From NCBI GenBank assembly GCA_003600225.1, contig QZFT01000017.1, positions 82,864 to 146,863 of the forward strand: a DNA stretch of 64,000 nt, written 5' to 3'. This DNA comes from Pseudonocardiaceae bacterium YIM PH 21723. Its GTDB lineage: Bacteria; Actinomycetota; Actinomycetes; Mycobacteriales; Pseudonocardiaceae. A model generated the notes under the pieces. The model saw only the letters and a list, made by a program, of their open reading frames with translations, made no database searches and was not told the DNA's origin. Of the stretch, positions 30,974 to 39,075 are shown piece after piece (position 1 is the stretch's first letter; the number at the start of each line of letters is the position of its first letter). The position numbers and the translations under genes are program-made.

Positions 30974-32083
30974 TCACCCGGTCAGATCCCCCTCCCGCGC
31001 GTTGACCTCCGCGTAGTGCGCCAGCTTGTCCTCGTCCACCCGTACCCCGAGCCCCGGGCCGGAAGGCAGCCGCAGGCAGCCGTCGACGAGCTCCAGTGGA
31101 TCGGCGATGTCGTCGCCGTGCAGGTAGTACATGCTGTCGATGGCCCGGCTCAGCACCGGTGTACTGGCCACCACCGCCAGGTGCGCGGCGGTGGCGATGC
31201 CGAGCTCACCACCGCTGTGCAGGTTCATCCCGAGCCCGAAGGTCTCGCAGTGCGCCGCCAGTGCCTTGGTCGCCGCGATGCCACCCCACTTGTAGACGTC
31301 GCCGTGGATGACGTCGACGGCGCCGAGCCGGATCGCGGGGGCGAAGTCCTCGAACCGGACCACGCACATGTTGGTGCACAGCGGGATCCGGATCCGGGAC
31401 CTGACCTGGCTCATCCCCTCCAGGCCCACGCACGGGTCCTCCAGGTACTCCAGGCCGAGCTCCTCCAGTTCCAGGCCGGCGCGAATCGAATCCGGGACCG
31501 ACCAGGCCGCGTTGGGGTCCACCCGTAGCTCGACGTCCGGCAACGCCCGGCGGATCTCCCGGAGGATCTCCACATCCCCCCGGGAGTCGGCGGTGCCCTT
31601 GAGTTTGACCGCGGTGAAGCCGCCCTCGGCGACCACCTTCACCGTGTGCCGGGCCAGCCCCGCCGGGTCGGGGGCATCGGCGCGGGTGATCAACGCGGTG
31701 ATCGGGACCTCGGTGCGCACCGGGCCGCCGAGCAGGTTGACCAGGGGCTGCCCGGTGATCCGACCTTGCAGGTCCCAGCAGGCGACGTCCAGGCCGGCGA
31801 GGGCCGCGTAGCCGAGGTAGCCGTGGAAGAACGGCACCATGTGCTGCCGGCGATGGAACGCCTCCAGGGCGAAGGGGCTGCCACCGAGCAGGTCGGCGCC
31901 GAGCCGCCGGGTGAGCTCGGCGACCGGCCGGCCCCACATGGTCTCGCCCCAGCCCTCGTGCCCGTCGTCGGTGCGCAGCCGCACCACGGTCCGGGTCTCC
32001 CCCGTCTTGGTCTCGAACGAGCTGGTGAACGGGTTGCGCAGTGGCACGTTGACCACCCACACCTCGACTTCGGTGATCTTCAC
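30974..32083 (-). CDS. Enolase-superfamily enzyme (mandelate racemase/muconate lactonizing type, dehydratase-like)
   Basis: A 369-residue enzyme with the capping domain (MKITEVEVWVVNVPLRNPFTSSFETKTGETRTVVRLRTDDG) and a barrel carrying the KxK motif (FTAVKLKG), metal ligands in RVDPNAAW, EYLEDP and DVIHGDVYKWGG, and a late LHSGGELGI. These residues abstract a proton alpha to a carboxylate. A sugar-acid dehydratase or an epimerase/cycloisomerase is possible. It is the last gene of an operon with a peptide-type importer and a creatininase-family hydrolase and its GTG start overlaps the creatininase stop (GTGA), which suggests catabolism of an imported amide or lactam-containing compound. Confidence 0.85.
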   Translation of the reverse strand: MKITEVEVWVVNVPLRNPFTSSFETKTGETRTVVRLRTDDGHEGWGETMWGRPVAELTRRLGADLLGGSPFALEAFHRRQHMVPFFHGYLGYAALAGLDVACWDLQGRITGQPLVNLLGGPVRTEVPITALITRADAPDPAGLARHTVKVVAEGGFTAVKLKGTADSRGDVEILREIRRALPDVELRVDPNAAWSVPDSIRAGLELEELGLEYLEDPCVGLEGMSQVRSRIRIPLCTNMCVVRFEDFAPAIRLGAVDVIHGDVYKWGGIAATKALAAHCETFGLGMNLHSGGELGIATAAHLAVVASTPVLSRAIDSMYYLHGDDIADPLELVDGCLRLPSGPGLGVRVDEDKLAHYAEVNAREGDLTG

Positions 32084-32898
32084 TGGGCTCCCCCTTCGGT
32101 CCCGAAGGTGACGATGTTCGGGGCTCGTTCCTCGCCGCGAACATCGTCAACTTCGGAGGTCGGCTCCCCATGGCTGTCCCGGGTGGCGTCGTCGAAGGCG
32201 CGGATCGCGGTGACCAGGGCGTCGATCCGGGTGGTGAGCAGGTCCAGGCCCGCCTCGGCGGACGCGTCGGAGGCGTCGTCGGTGGCGCCGCCCGCCCTGG
32301 CCCATTCCCCGTGCCGCTCCACGGTCAGCCCCGGATGCGGCGGCCGGTCGAACAGTGGGGTCACCGCCGGGCGGGGTTCCGGTACGCCCACCAGGTCCGG
32401 GTGGGCGGCGAGCATCAGCGAGGTCTCGAACCAGCCCGCGTGGCCCGGTACCCGGTCGGCGGGTTCGACCAGGGACCAGTAGGAACACGCGCCGAGGGCG
32501 ACGTCGGCCCGCAAGGCGAACCGCTTCACCGCCAGGCGCATGATCTCGTCGTTGCCGCCGTGCCCGTTGACGATCAGCACCCGGCGGAATCCGCTCTGCA
32601 CCAGGGAATCCAGCACGTCGGTGAGCACCTGCAACAGGGTCTCCGGGGACAGCGAGACCGCGGCGGCGAACAGGTGGTGTGGGCTGTGCCCGAACGGCAG
32701 GCACGGTAGCCGCACGATCTCCGGGCTGCCGCCGAGCTCGCGGACGGCGGCGTCGACGACGGTCTCGGCCAGCAGCGTGTCGGTGCCCATCGGCAGGTGA
32801 CCCGCGTGCTGCTCCTGGGATCCGATGGGCAGCAACGCGATCCCACCCTCGGCGGCGGCCCGCACCTGGCGCCAGGTCATCCGGTCAAGATCGGCCAT
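32080..32898 (-). CDS. Creatininase family amidohydrolase with repeat-encoded C-terminal tail
   Basis: Members are metal-dependent amidohydrolases that open cyclic or linear amides (creatinine, formamides). The 272-residue protein has LLPIGSQEQHAGHLPMGTDTLLAE with the E and H/D metal ligands, and LIVNGHGGNDEI with the conserved HGGN. The ATG at 32898 follows AGGAGG and overlaps the permease gene by 14 bases. The last 28 or so residues (EPTSEVDDVRGEERAPNIVTF...) are translated from a copy of the dispersed palindrome at 32102-32156, so the natural C-terminus was probably shorter before that repeat arrived. Confidence 0.87.
   Translation of the reverse strand: MADLDRMTWRQVRAAAEGGIALLPIGSQEQHAGHLPMGTDTLLAETVVDAAVRELGGSPEIVRLPCLPFGHSPHHLFAAAVSLSPETLLQVLTDVLDSLVQSGFRRVLIVNGHGGNDEIMRLAVKRFALRADVALGACSYWSLVEPADRVPGHAGWFETSLMLAAHPDLVGVPEPRPAVTPLFDRPPHPGLTVERHGEWARAGGATDDASDASAEAGLDLLTTRIDALVTAIRAFDDATRDSHGEPTSEVDDVRGEERAPNIVTFGTEGGAQ
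32102..32156. repeat. Dispersed palindrome, copy 5 (long loop), inside a coding region
   Basis: CCGAAGGTGACGATGTTCG (32102-32120) pairs with 32138-32156 with one mismatch. The loop carries GGCTCGTTCCTCGCC. Unlike the other five copies, it lies in the frame of a gene (the creatininase 3' end), between two translationally coupled genes. Confidence 0.82.
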
Positions 32899-33688
32899 CT
32901 GTCCTCCTGGGGTCGGTGACATCGCGCAAAGCGTCGCCGAGCACGTTCACCGCGAGCACGGTGATCGCCAGTGCCAGGCCGGGGAACACGGCGACCCACC
33001 AGGCCGTGCCGAGGTAGAGCTGACCGTCGGCAAGCATCGAACCCCAGGTCACGGTCTGTTTCGGCACGCCGATGCCCAGGTAGCTCAGCGAGGCCTCGGC
33101 GACGATCGCAGTGCCCACATGCAGCGTGCCGATGGTGGCCAGCGGCGCCATCACGTTCGGCAGCAGGTGCCGGCGCATGATGGCCGGGCCGGATGCGCCG
33201 ATCGCGATGGCGGCGAGCACGAATCCCCTGGTGCGCAGCGACAACACCTCGGATCGCACCACGCGCGCGTAGGACACCCAGCCGGTGAAGCCCAGCACCA
33301 GGATCACCAGCCACAGCCCGGAGCCCACGAAGCCGATCACCGCCAGGGACAGCAGCAGCGCCGGGAACGCGAGCTGAATATCGGCCAGCCGCATCAGGAT
33401 CCGGTCCACCCAGCCGCCGAGGAAACCGGCGACGATGCCCGCGATGCCACCGATCACGCCGGCCAGCACGGCGGCGCTGACCCCGACCAGCAGCGAGATC
33501 CGGGTGCCGTAGATGAGCCGGGACAGCACATCCCGGCCCAGCTGATCGGTGCCCAGCGGATGCCCGGCGCCGGGCGGCTGTAACCGGGTGAGCAGATTCT
33601 GCAGATTCGGCTCGTGGGGTGCGATCAGTGGTGCGCAGAGGGCGGCCAGCACCAGCAGGATCAGGGTCACCAGCGCGGCGCGGCTCAT
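32885..33688 (-). CDS. Peptide-type ABC importer permease (DppC/OppC family)
   Basis: The 267-residue permease has the family N-terminus (APLIAPHEPNLQNLLTRLQPPGAGHPLGTDQLGRDVLSRLIYGTRISL), five to six membrane helices and the EAA loop AAIAIGASGPAIMRRHLLPNVMAPLATI. The ATG at 33688 overlaps the DppB stop (ATGA), and its 3' end overlaps the creatininase. It is the second permease of an importer whose ATPases are not in this operon. Confidence 0.92.
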   Translation of the reverse strand: MSRAALVTLILLVLAALCAPLIAPHEPNLQNLLTRLQPPGAGHPLGTDQLGRDVLSRLIYGTRISLLVGVSAAVLAGVIGGIAGIVAGFLGGWVDRILMRLADIQLAFPALLLSLAVIGFVGSGLWLVILVLGFTGWVSYARVVRSEVLSLRTRGFVLAAIAIGASGPAIMRRHLLPNVMAPLATIGTLHVGTAIVAEASLSYLGIGVPKQTVTWGSMLADGQLYLGTAWWVAVFPGLALAITVLAVNVLGDALRDVTDPRRTDGRS

Positions 33689-34602
33689 GTGAGACGCACC
33701 CTCGGGTCGAGGACCGTGTAGGACAGGTCCACCAGCAGATTCACCAGGACGAAGATCGCGGCGAAGAACAACACGGTGCCCTGGACCAGCGGAAAGTCGC
33801 GGTTCTGGATGGCCTCCACGGTGAGCCGGCCGATGCCGGGCCAGGAGAACACCTGCTCGGTCAGGATCGCGCCGCCGAGCAGGCTGCCGATCTCCAGACC
33901 GACGACGGTGACCACCGGCAGCGCGGCGTTGCGCAGCGCGTGCACGCCGACGACCGTGCGGGTGCGCAGGCCCTTCGCCGTGGCGGTGCGGATGTAGTCC
34001 GAGCCGAGCACGTCGATCAGTGAGGAGCGGAGCAGCCGGGCGACCACGGCGACCGAGTACAGCGCGAGGGTGACGGCGGGCAGTACGAGGTGATCGAGTC
34101 CGCCGTAGCCGGAGGCGGGCAGCCATTGCAGGCGCACGGCGAACACCAGGATCAGCAGGATGCCGATCCAGAAGACCGGCGTGGACTGTCCGATGAGGAC
34201 GGCGCCCATCACCCCGGAGTCGCCCGCGCGGCCCCGGTGCAGCGCGGCGAACGTGCCCGCCGGGACGGCGATCAACAGGGTCAGCGCCAGTGCGGCGGCG
34301 GCGAGTTCGGCGGTGGCGGGCACCCTGGCCAGCAGCACCTCGGCGACCGGCTGGCCGTAGACCAGCGAGTCGCCGAACCGCAGCCGGGGCAACCCGGCCA
34401 GGTAGTCGAGGTACTGCGTCCACAGTGGCCGGTCCAGGCCGAGGCTCGCCCGCAGCGTGGTCTCCTGCTGCGCGGTGGCGTCCGGCGGGAGCATCAGCTT
34501 CACCGGATCCCCGGACAGCCGGACCAGCACGAAGGCCACGGTCGCCACGCAGAACAACACCACGATCGCACTGAGGATCCGCCGGATGATCGTCGGGATC
34601 AT
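33685..34602 (-). CDS. Peptide-type ABC importer permease (DppB/OppB family)
   Basis: The 305-residue permease begins MIPTIIRRILSAIVVLFCVATVAFVLVRLSGDPV, the usual DppB start, has six membrane segments and the EAA segment TAKGLRTRTVVGVHALRNAALPVVTVVG. It overlaps the binding-protein gene upstream and DppC downstream by four bases each, so the operon is tightly coupled. Confidence 0.93.
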   Translation of the reverse strand: MIPTIIRRILSAIVVLFCVATVAFVLVRLSGDPVKLMLPPDATAQQETTLRASLGLDRPLWTQYLDYLAGLPRLRFGDSLVYGQPVAEVLLARVPATAELAAAALALTLLIAVPAGTFAALHRGRAGDSGVMGAVLIGQSTPVFWIGILLILVFAVRLQWLPASGYGGLDHLVLPAVTLALYSVAVVARLLRSSLIDVLGSDYIRTATAKGLRTRTVVGVHALRNAALPVVTVVGLEIGSLLGGAILTEQVFSWPGIGRLTVEAIQNRDFPLVQGTVLFFAAIFVLVNLLVDLSYTVLDPRVRLT

Positions 34603-36104
34603 GCGGTCACCGTGGCCGAGTGCATGCGCAGCACGCCCGCCGCATTGGGTTGCCAGTGGGCGCGGTCGCCCATCGCATAGATGCTGTCCGACTGGAACAG
34701 GAACACGAACGGCGCCTGATCCTTGAGCAGCCGCTGCAGCTCGGTGAACGCCCGCTGCCGGTCCTCCGGCGCGATGCCGAGCTCCTCCGCGTCGATCAGC
34801 CGGTCCGCCTCGGGACTGTTCCAGCGGCTCTGCCTGCGGTCGTGCCGCACGTTCGACTGCACCAGACTCTGCCCGTCCAGGGTCCAGCCGGTCGACTTGG
34901 CCAGGTACATCGGACCGAGCGCGCGCCGGTTGTCCGAGGTGAGCCGGGCGGTGTAGGTGCCGATGTCCAGCAGCCGCACGGCCGCCCGCACCCCCGCCCT
35001 GGCCAGCAGCCCGGAGATCGCCTCGGCGAGCAGAGCGGAATCGGTGCGCGCGGTGAGGGTGGTGTCGAACCCGTTCGGATAGCCGGCCTCGGTCAGCAAC
35101 CGCTTCGCCAGATCCAGGTCCCGGGTGTACGGGGTGATCGCCGGGTCGTGGCCGAAGGACTCGCGGGGAATCAGCGTGGCCAGTTCGCGGGCCTTGCCGT
35201 CCATCACGGCTTTGATCAGCAAGGGTACGTCGACCGCGTGGTTGAGGGCCCGCCGCACCCGGACGTCGGACAGCGGTCCGTCGGTGGTGTCCAGCGAGAC
35301 GTACGAGGTCGGGACCGCGGGATAGTTCCGGATGGACACGCCCCGGTAGCCGGTGATCTGCAGGGCGGAGTCCGGGCTGAGCTCGGTGACCATGTCCACC
35401 TCGTCGCTCTGCAACGCGGCGAGCGCGGAGGAGGTGTTGGGCATCGGCATGAACTCCAGGTCCCGATAACCGGCCGGCCCGGCCCAGTAGCCGGGGTTGG
35501 CCCGCAGCCGCAGCCGCCGGTCCCGCTGGAAGTCGACGAAGGTGAACGGCCCGGTGCCGACGGGGTGGCGGGCGAACCCGGCGTCCCCGGCGACGGCCAG
35601 GTAGCCGGGCGGCACGACGACCCCGCCGAACAGGGACACCTTCGCCGGGATGATCGGATCGGGCTTGCTGGTCCGCAGCTCCACGGTCAGCTCGTCGAGG
35701 GGGACGGCCGCGCTGACGTTGCGCAGCTCGACGATGGGCGACTTGGTCGCCGGGTTGAGTAGCCGGTTGACGCTGAACGCCACGGCGACCGCGTCGCAGG
35801 CCTCGCCGTTGTGGAACCGGACCCCGGGCCGGAGCCGGAACCGCCAGGTGTACGGATCCGGGGCCTCCCAGGAGAGGGCCAGGCCGGGCGCGAGCCGGTT
35901 GTCGGGGCCGCGGGTGGTGAGCGTGTCGAACACGTTGATCAACGCGTTCATCGACGGCATGTCACTGATCTTGTGCGGATCCAGCGTCCTGGGGTCGGCG
36001 GGCTGGGCGATCCGCAGCACGGTGCCCGCGCCGGGACCCGTGGCGCAACCGGACAGCAGGGAGAGGAGACCGAGGCCGAGCAGCGCGCGACGGTTCACGG
36101 ACAC
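34599..36104 (-). CDS. Peptide-type ABC importer solute-binding lipoprotein (SBP family 5)
   Basis: A 501-residue extracytoplasmic receptor anchored by a lipobox (LLSGC, Cys at residue 20) after MSVNRRALLGLGLLSL. The two-lobed family-5 fold is indicated by RIAQPADPRTLDPHKISDMPSMNALINVFDTLTTRGPDNRLAPGLALSW and WRFRLRPGVRFHNGEACDAVAVAFSVNRLLNP. Family-5 receptors bind peptides, nickel, opines or glycosides. The downstream creatininase-like and enolase-superfamily enzymes suggest a non-peptide amide or sugar-acid ligand. It heads the operon and is divergent from the beta-lactamase-like gene. Confidence 0.92.
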   Translation of the reverse strand: MSVNRRALLGLGLLSLLSGCATGPGAGTVLRIAQPADPRTLDPHKISDMPSMNALINVFDTLTTRGPDNRLAPGLALSWEAPDPYTWRFRLRPGVRFHNGEACDAVAVAFSVNRLLNPATKSPIVELRNVSAAVPLDELTVELRTSKPDPIIPAKVSLFGGVVVPPGYLAVAGDAGFARHPVGTGPFTFVDFQRDRRLRLRANPGYWAGPAGYRDLEFMPMPNTSSALAALQSDEVDMVTELSPDSALQITGYRGVSIRNYPAVPTSYVSLDTTDGPLSDVRVRRALNHAVDVPLLIKAVMDGKARELATLIPRESFGHDPAITPYTRDLDLAKRLLTEAGYPNGFDTTLTARTDSALLAEAISGLLARAGVRAAVRLLDIGTYTARLTSDNRRALGPMYLAKSTGWTLDGQSLVQSNVRHDRRQSRWNSPEADRLIDAEELGIAPEDRQRAFTELQRLLKDQAPFVFLFQSDSIYAMGDRAHWQPNAAGVLRMHSATVTA

Positions 36105-36139
36105 CCCCTGTCGTCCAGATCACACTAAGCTAGGTCGGC

Positions 36140-37177
36140 GTGGAATCCGTTGTCAACGCCGCCGAGCTGTTCTCCGCCGTCGCCTGGTCCACCGGTACCC
36201 CGGCCGGCCCAGTGAGCCGTGGATTGCTGGGCACCCGGAGCTGGGACGGCCCGCCGCTCACCGAGGACTCGCTGTTCGACCTGGCCTCGGTCACCAAGCC
36301 GATCGTCGCCATCGCGGTGCTGTCCCTGGTGGATCGCGGCGTGCTCGGACTGGACGATCCGATCGACCGCTACCTGCCCGGGCGGTCGGCGGAGATCACC
36401 ATCCGGCAGCTGCTGAACCACACCTCCGGCCTGCCCGGCAGCACCCCGCTCTACCGCGATCACCCGACCCGCGAGTCACTCCTGGCCGCGATCGGCCCGG
36501 TGAAGGCCCCGCCGGGCACCGTCGTGGAGTACTCCTCGCAGGGGTTCATCCTGCTCGGGCTGATCGCGTCGGCCGCCACCGGATCACCGCTCGACCACCT
36601 CGTAGCGGACCTGGTCACCCGGCCGCTGGGCATGACCAGCACGCGGTTCGGCCCGGTGACGGGCGCCGTGGCCACCGAGGACTGCCCGTGGCGCGGCAGG
36701 GTGGTCTGCGGCGAGGTGCACGACGAGAACGCGGTGGTGCTCGGTGGTATCTGCGGGCACGCCGGGCTGTTCAGCACCCTCGCCGACATGGAGACCCTCG
36801 GCCGGTCACTGACCGCCGGGCTGTTCCCCTTCCCGGGGATGCGCACCTGTCAGACCGAGGGGCTGAACCTGCGCCGGACGCTGGGCTGGCAGCTGGACAC
36901 CCCGGGCCTCTCCCCCATCGCCTACGGGCACACCGGATTCACCGGAACCAGCCTGTGGATCGACGGCGACCGGTACCACGTGCTGCTCACCAACCGGGTG
37001 CACCCGAGCCGGCACAGCGACGACATCGTCCGCATTCGGCGGGAGTTCCATTCCGCTGTAAGTGACCTTGCGGAGCACCCATTCGACCGGCCCCATCCGG
37101 AAACGTCGCAGGTAGAGCGAGCTCAGGACAAGCTGGACCAGGTAAATGGCGATCACGATGGGCACCACGGCCGGTAG
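36140..37177 (+). CDS. Beta-lactamase-related serine hydrolase with an antisense-derived tail
   Basis: A 345-residue penicillin-binding-fold esterase or peptidase. The nucleophile motif is S50-V-T-K53 (ASVTKPIVAIAVL), the second motif VEYSSQGF has Tyr in place, and a late YGHTGFTG replaces KTG. There is no signal peptide, so it is cytosolic. The natural end should be near FHSAV (about 37063). The frame instead continues for 38 residues, antisense to the DUF418 gene, giving a polar tail with no family equivalent. GTG start at 36140. Confidence 0.85.
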   Translation: MESVVNAAELFSAVAWSTGTPAGPVSRGLLGTRSWDGPPLTEDSLFDLASVTKPIVAIAVLSLVDRGVLGLDDPIDRYLPGRSAEITIRQLLNHTSGLPGSTPLYRDHPTRESLLAAIGPVKAPPGTVVEYSSQGFILLGLIASAATGSPLDHLVADLVTRPLGMTSTRFGPVTGAVATEDCPWRGRVVCGEVHDENAVVLGGICGHAGLFSTLADMETLGRSLTAGLFPFPGMRTCQTEGLNLRRTLGWQLDTPGLSPIAYGHTGFTGTSLWIDGDRYHVLLTNRVHPSRHSDDIVRIRREFHSAVSDLAEHPFDRPHPETSQVERAQDKLDQVNGDHDGHHGR

Positions 37178-38200
37178 CGGCAGCCTGCCCACCAGCCCGA
37201 AGCCATACCCGGTGAACAGGAACGCGCAGATCAGCGACTGGCTCAGGTAGCCGGTCAACGCCAGGCGCCCCACGCGGCCGACCGGCGCCAGCAGCACGGC
37301 GCCCCATCGGGTCCGCCACACCAGCACCAGACAGGCGACATAGGCGACGGTCAGCAGCGGCGCGGTGAGCTCGTTGATCCCCAGGATGAGCACCGAGCGG
37401 GCGGAACCGGTCACGCCCTCGGCGGTCAGCCCGAACAGGATGGCGGGCGGCAGACCGAACAGCAGTCCCAGCCTGAGCACCCGGCGCAGCGCGACAACGG
37501 ACAGTCGATCCGGGTGATCCAGCAGCCGGAGCCTGCCCGCGACCATCCCCAGCAGGAACATCGCCAGCACGATGGGCCAGGTCCTGGACACCTGGAATTC
37601 CAGGGTTTCCACGTAACCTTCAGCCCGCCAGGTGATGATCTGGCCGACGGTCCCCCGGTACGCGTTCCAGGCCGATTCGTGGTCAACGGGTATGACCGCC
37701 GGCTGTAGCGTGCGCAGCCAGGTCAGCACGCCGAAGATCACCGCCAGCAACAGCAGGAGACCCATGGCCAGCCGGATCGCCGCGCGCGGCGAGAGGTTGC
37801 GGCAGGCCAGCAGGACGAGCCCGACGACTCCGTAGGTGGTCAGGATGTCGGCGTTGAACAGCAGCACGCCGTGCGCGGCGCCGAGCACGACGAGCATCAG
37901 CAGCCGTCTGGTCCAGGGCCGGACGATCGAGACACCCCGTGCACCGGCCCGCCGCATCGCGACCGCGAAGCCGTAGCCGAACAGCAGCGAGAACAGCACG
38001 TAGAACTTGCCCTGGAAGAACGTCCCGATGCCGAACGCGGTGATCTCCCCGAGCCGGTCGAACGCGAAGGCCACCGGCCGGTCGCCGAACGCGAACCAGC
38101 TGATGTTGACCATCAGGATGCCGAACAGGGCGAACCCACGCAGCACGTCCAGGATCGCGATTCGCGCTTCCGGCCGCACCGGCCCCAGCTGTTCCGACAC
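36806..38200 (-). CDS. DUF418 integral membrane protein with an antisense-derived tail
   Basis: A 464-residue polytopic membrane protein. It starts EARIAILDVLRGFALFGILMVNISWF and has about ten helices; the DUF418 domain ends with YLRRFRMGPVEWVLRKVTY near residue 381. Beyond this about 83 Gly/Val/Pro-rich residues are read from the antisense strand of the beta-lactamase gene, so the original stop seems lost. The GTG at 38200 follows GGAGG by six bases; an open frame ten codons further upstream is rejected. Function is unknown; some homologues are linked to YeiB-type membrane acyltransferase folds. Confidence 0.83.
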   Translation of the reverse strand: MSEQLGPVRPEARIAILDVLRGFALFGILMVNISWFAFGDRPVAFAFDRLGEITAFGIGTFFQGKFYVLFSLLFGYGFAVAMRRAGARGVSIVRPWTRRLLMLVVLGAAHGVLLFNADILTTYGVVGLVLLACRNLSPRAAIRLAMGLLLLLAVIFGVLTWLRTLQPAVIPVDHESAWNAYRGTVGQIITWRAEGYVETLEFQVSRTWPIVLAMFLLGMVAGRLRLLDHPDRLSVVALRRVLRLGLLFGLPPAILFGLTAEGVTGSARSVLILGINELTAPLLTVAYVACLVLVWRTRWGAVLLAPVGRVGRLALTGYLSQSLICAFLFTGYGFGLVGRLPLPAVVPIVIAIYLVQLVLSSLYLRRFRMGPVEWVLRKVTYSGMELPPNADDVVAVPARVHPVGEQHVVPVAVDPQAGSGESGVPVGDGGEARGVQLPAQRPAQVQPLGLTGAHPREGEQPGGQ

Positions 38201-38206
38201 CGCATA

Positions 38207-38274
38207 CCTCCGCGAGAATAGGACACGCACCGCGACCGATCGTCACACAGCGTGTCCTATATTCATCGCGGAGG
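38207..38274. promoter_or_regulatory. Long inverted repeat upstream of the DUF418 gene
   Basis: The left half CCTCCGCGAGAATAGGACACGC (38207-38228) mirrors GCGTGTCCTATATTCATCGCGGAGG (38250-38274). The inner arms AATAGGACACGC and GCGTGTCCTATATT are perfect over 11 bases. It begins next to the ribosome site of the DUF418 gene, so it could be an operator for a dimeric repressor or a 5' leader hairpin. No regulator gene is adjacent. Confidence 0.6.
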
Positions 38275-38280
38275 TAACTC

Positions 38281-38299
38281 CCTGAAAGTGGCTTTCAGG
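38281..38299. terminator. Short hairpin after the toxin-cassette operon
   Basis: CCTGAAAG and CTTTCAGG form an 8-base stem around a TGG loop, starting 9 bases beyond the stop of the last cassette gene (38308, minus strand). It resembles the CTGAAAGTGGCTTTCAG repeats common between genes in this group. Confidence 0.6.
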
Positions 38300-38307
38300 C
38301 GGTCGGC

Positions 38308-38625
38308 TCAGGCGAAGACCTCGGCGAGGAAGTCCTCGGTGGCCGGCTGGTAGCGCAGCAGCTGGTCGGGGTCTTCGACACCGGGGCGGCTGAGGTGCGC
38401 GCGCTCGCTGGTCTCGGTTCCCGGCACCACGTACACCACGTTGTTGCCGTCCAGCAGCGCGTCCGGGTAGTCCAGCGGGACCTCGTCGGTGAGGCCGGGG
38501 GTGACGACGTTGGGGTCACCCGCGACCTTCTCCAGCGTGGTCTCGACCATGTCCTGGTGATAGTAGGCGGCGCGCAGCCACGAGTACTGCTGGGCGGCCT
38601 CGAATTGACGTTCGCTGATGCTCAC
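38308..38625 (-). CDS. Small uncharacterised protein of the T7SS effector cassette
   Basis: A 105-residue acidic soluble protein (SISERQFEAAQQYSWLRAAYYHQDMVETTLEKVAG, then GNNVVYVVPGTETSERAHL). I do not recognise a family. The GTG at 38625 overlaps the upstream stop (GTGA), so it is translated with the preceding gene. It is the last of seven same-strand genes in the cassette, and an immunity or accessory role is plausible from position alone. Confidence 0.72.
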   Translation of the reverse strand: MSISERQFEAAQQYSWLRAAYYHQDMVETTLEKVAGDPNVVTPGLTDEVPLDYPDALLDGNNVVYVVPGTETSERAHLSRPGVEDPDQLLRYQPATEDFLAEVFA

Positions 38626-39062
38626 AGGCAGTTCCAAACGAAGAGGACGTTTCCCTGCGGGACGGTGGCGCGGCACAGGTCACGGACCCGCTCCAGCCAG
38701 GACCGCAGGGCGGCGGGGTCCCGGTCGGACAGCTCCGGGGTGGTGTCGTGCCAGTCGGTGGCCAGCCGGTCGAGGTTGTCCTGGCCGACGGCGGGCAGCA
38801 CGCGGACGATGCGCTCGCTCAGCGTGGTGAGCACCGGCGCCGAGTACAGGTCCGGCTCCTTGGTGGCGGGGGTCTCGTTGGCGGTCTCCAGCGCGGTCTC
38901 GTAGGCGACGTCGGAGAGCAGCACGTCCAGCGAGGCGAGCGCGACCGGGTCCAGGCCCCGGGCCCGCACGGTCTGGTAGCCGTACTCGGTCGGATCCGGG
39001 AAGCCGGCATCGCGGTAGCCGGGCAGCGAATCGAATCCGGCGCTGAACACGTCGGTGATCAT
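38622..39062 (-). CDS. Uncharacterised protein of the T7SS effector cassette (candidate immunity protein)
   Basis: A 146-residue acidic soluble protein starting MITDVFSAGFDSLPGYRDAGFPDPTEYGY and ending ATVPQGNVLFVWNCL. It has no signal peptide, and I recognise no domain. The ATG at 39062 follows GGAG and lies 13 bases after the preceding stop. Acidic composition next to a basic nuclease-like toxin is what an immunity protein would look like, but nothing in the sequence proves it. Confidence 0.72.
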   Translation of the reverse strand: MITDVFSAGFDSLPGYRDAGFPDPTEYGYQTVRARGLDPVALASLDVLLSDVAYETALETANETPATKEPDLYSAPVLTTLSERIVRVLPAVGQDNLDRLATDWHDTTPELSDRDPAALRSWLERVRDLCRATVPQGNVLFVWNCL

Positions 39063-39075
39063 CTGGCTCCTTGGT

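Noticed and set aside
33689..34423. Longer start for the DppC permease
   Set aside because: The extension is a shadow frame inside DppB; ATG at 33688 overlaps the DppB stop in the usual ATGA manner.
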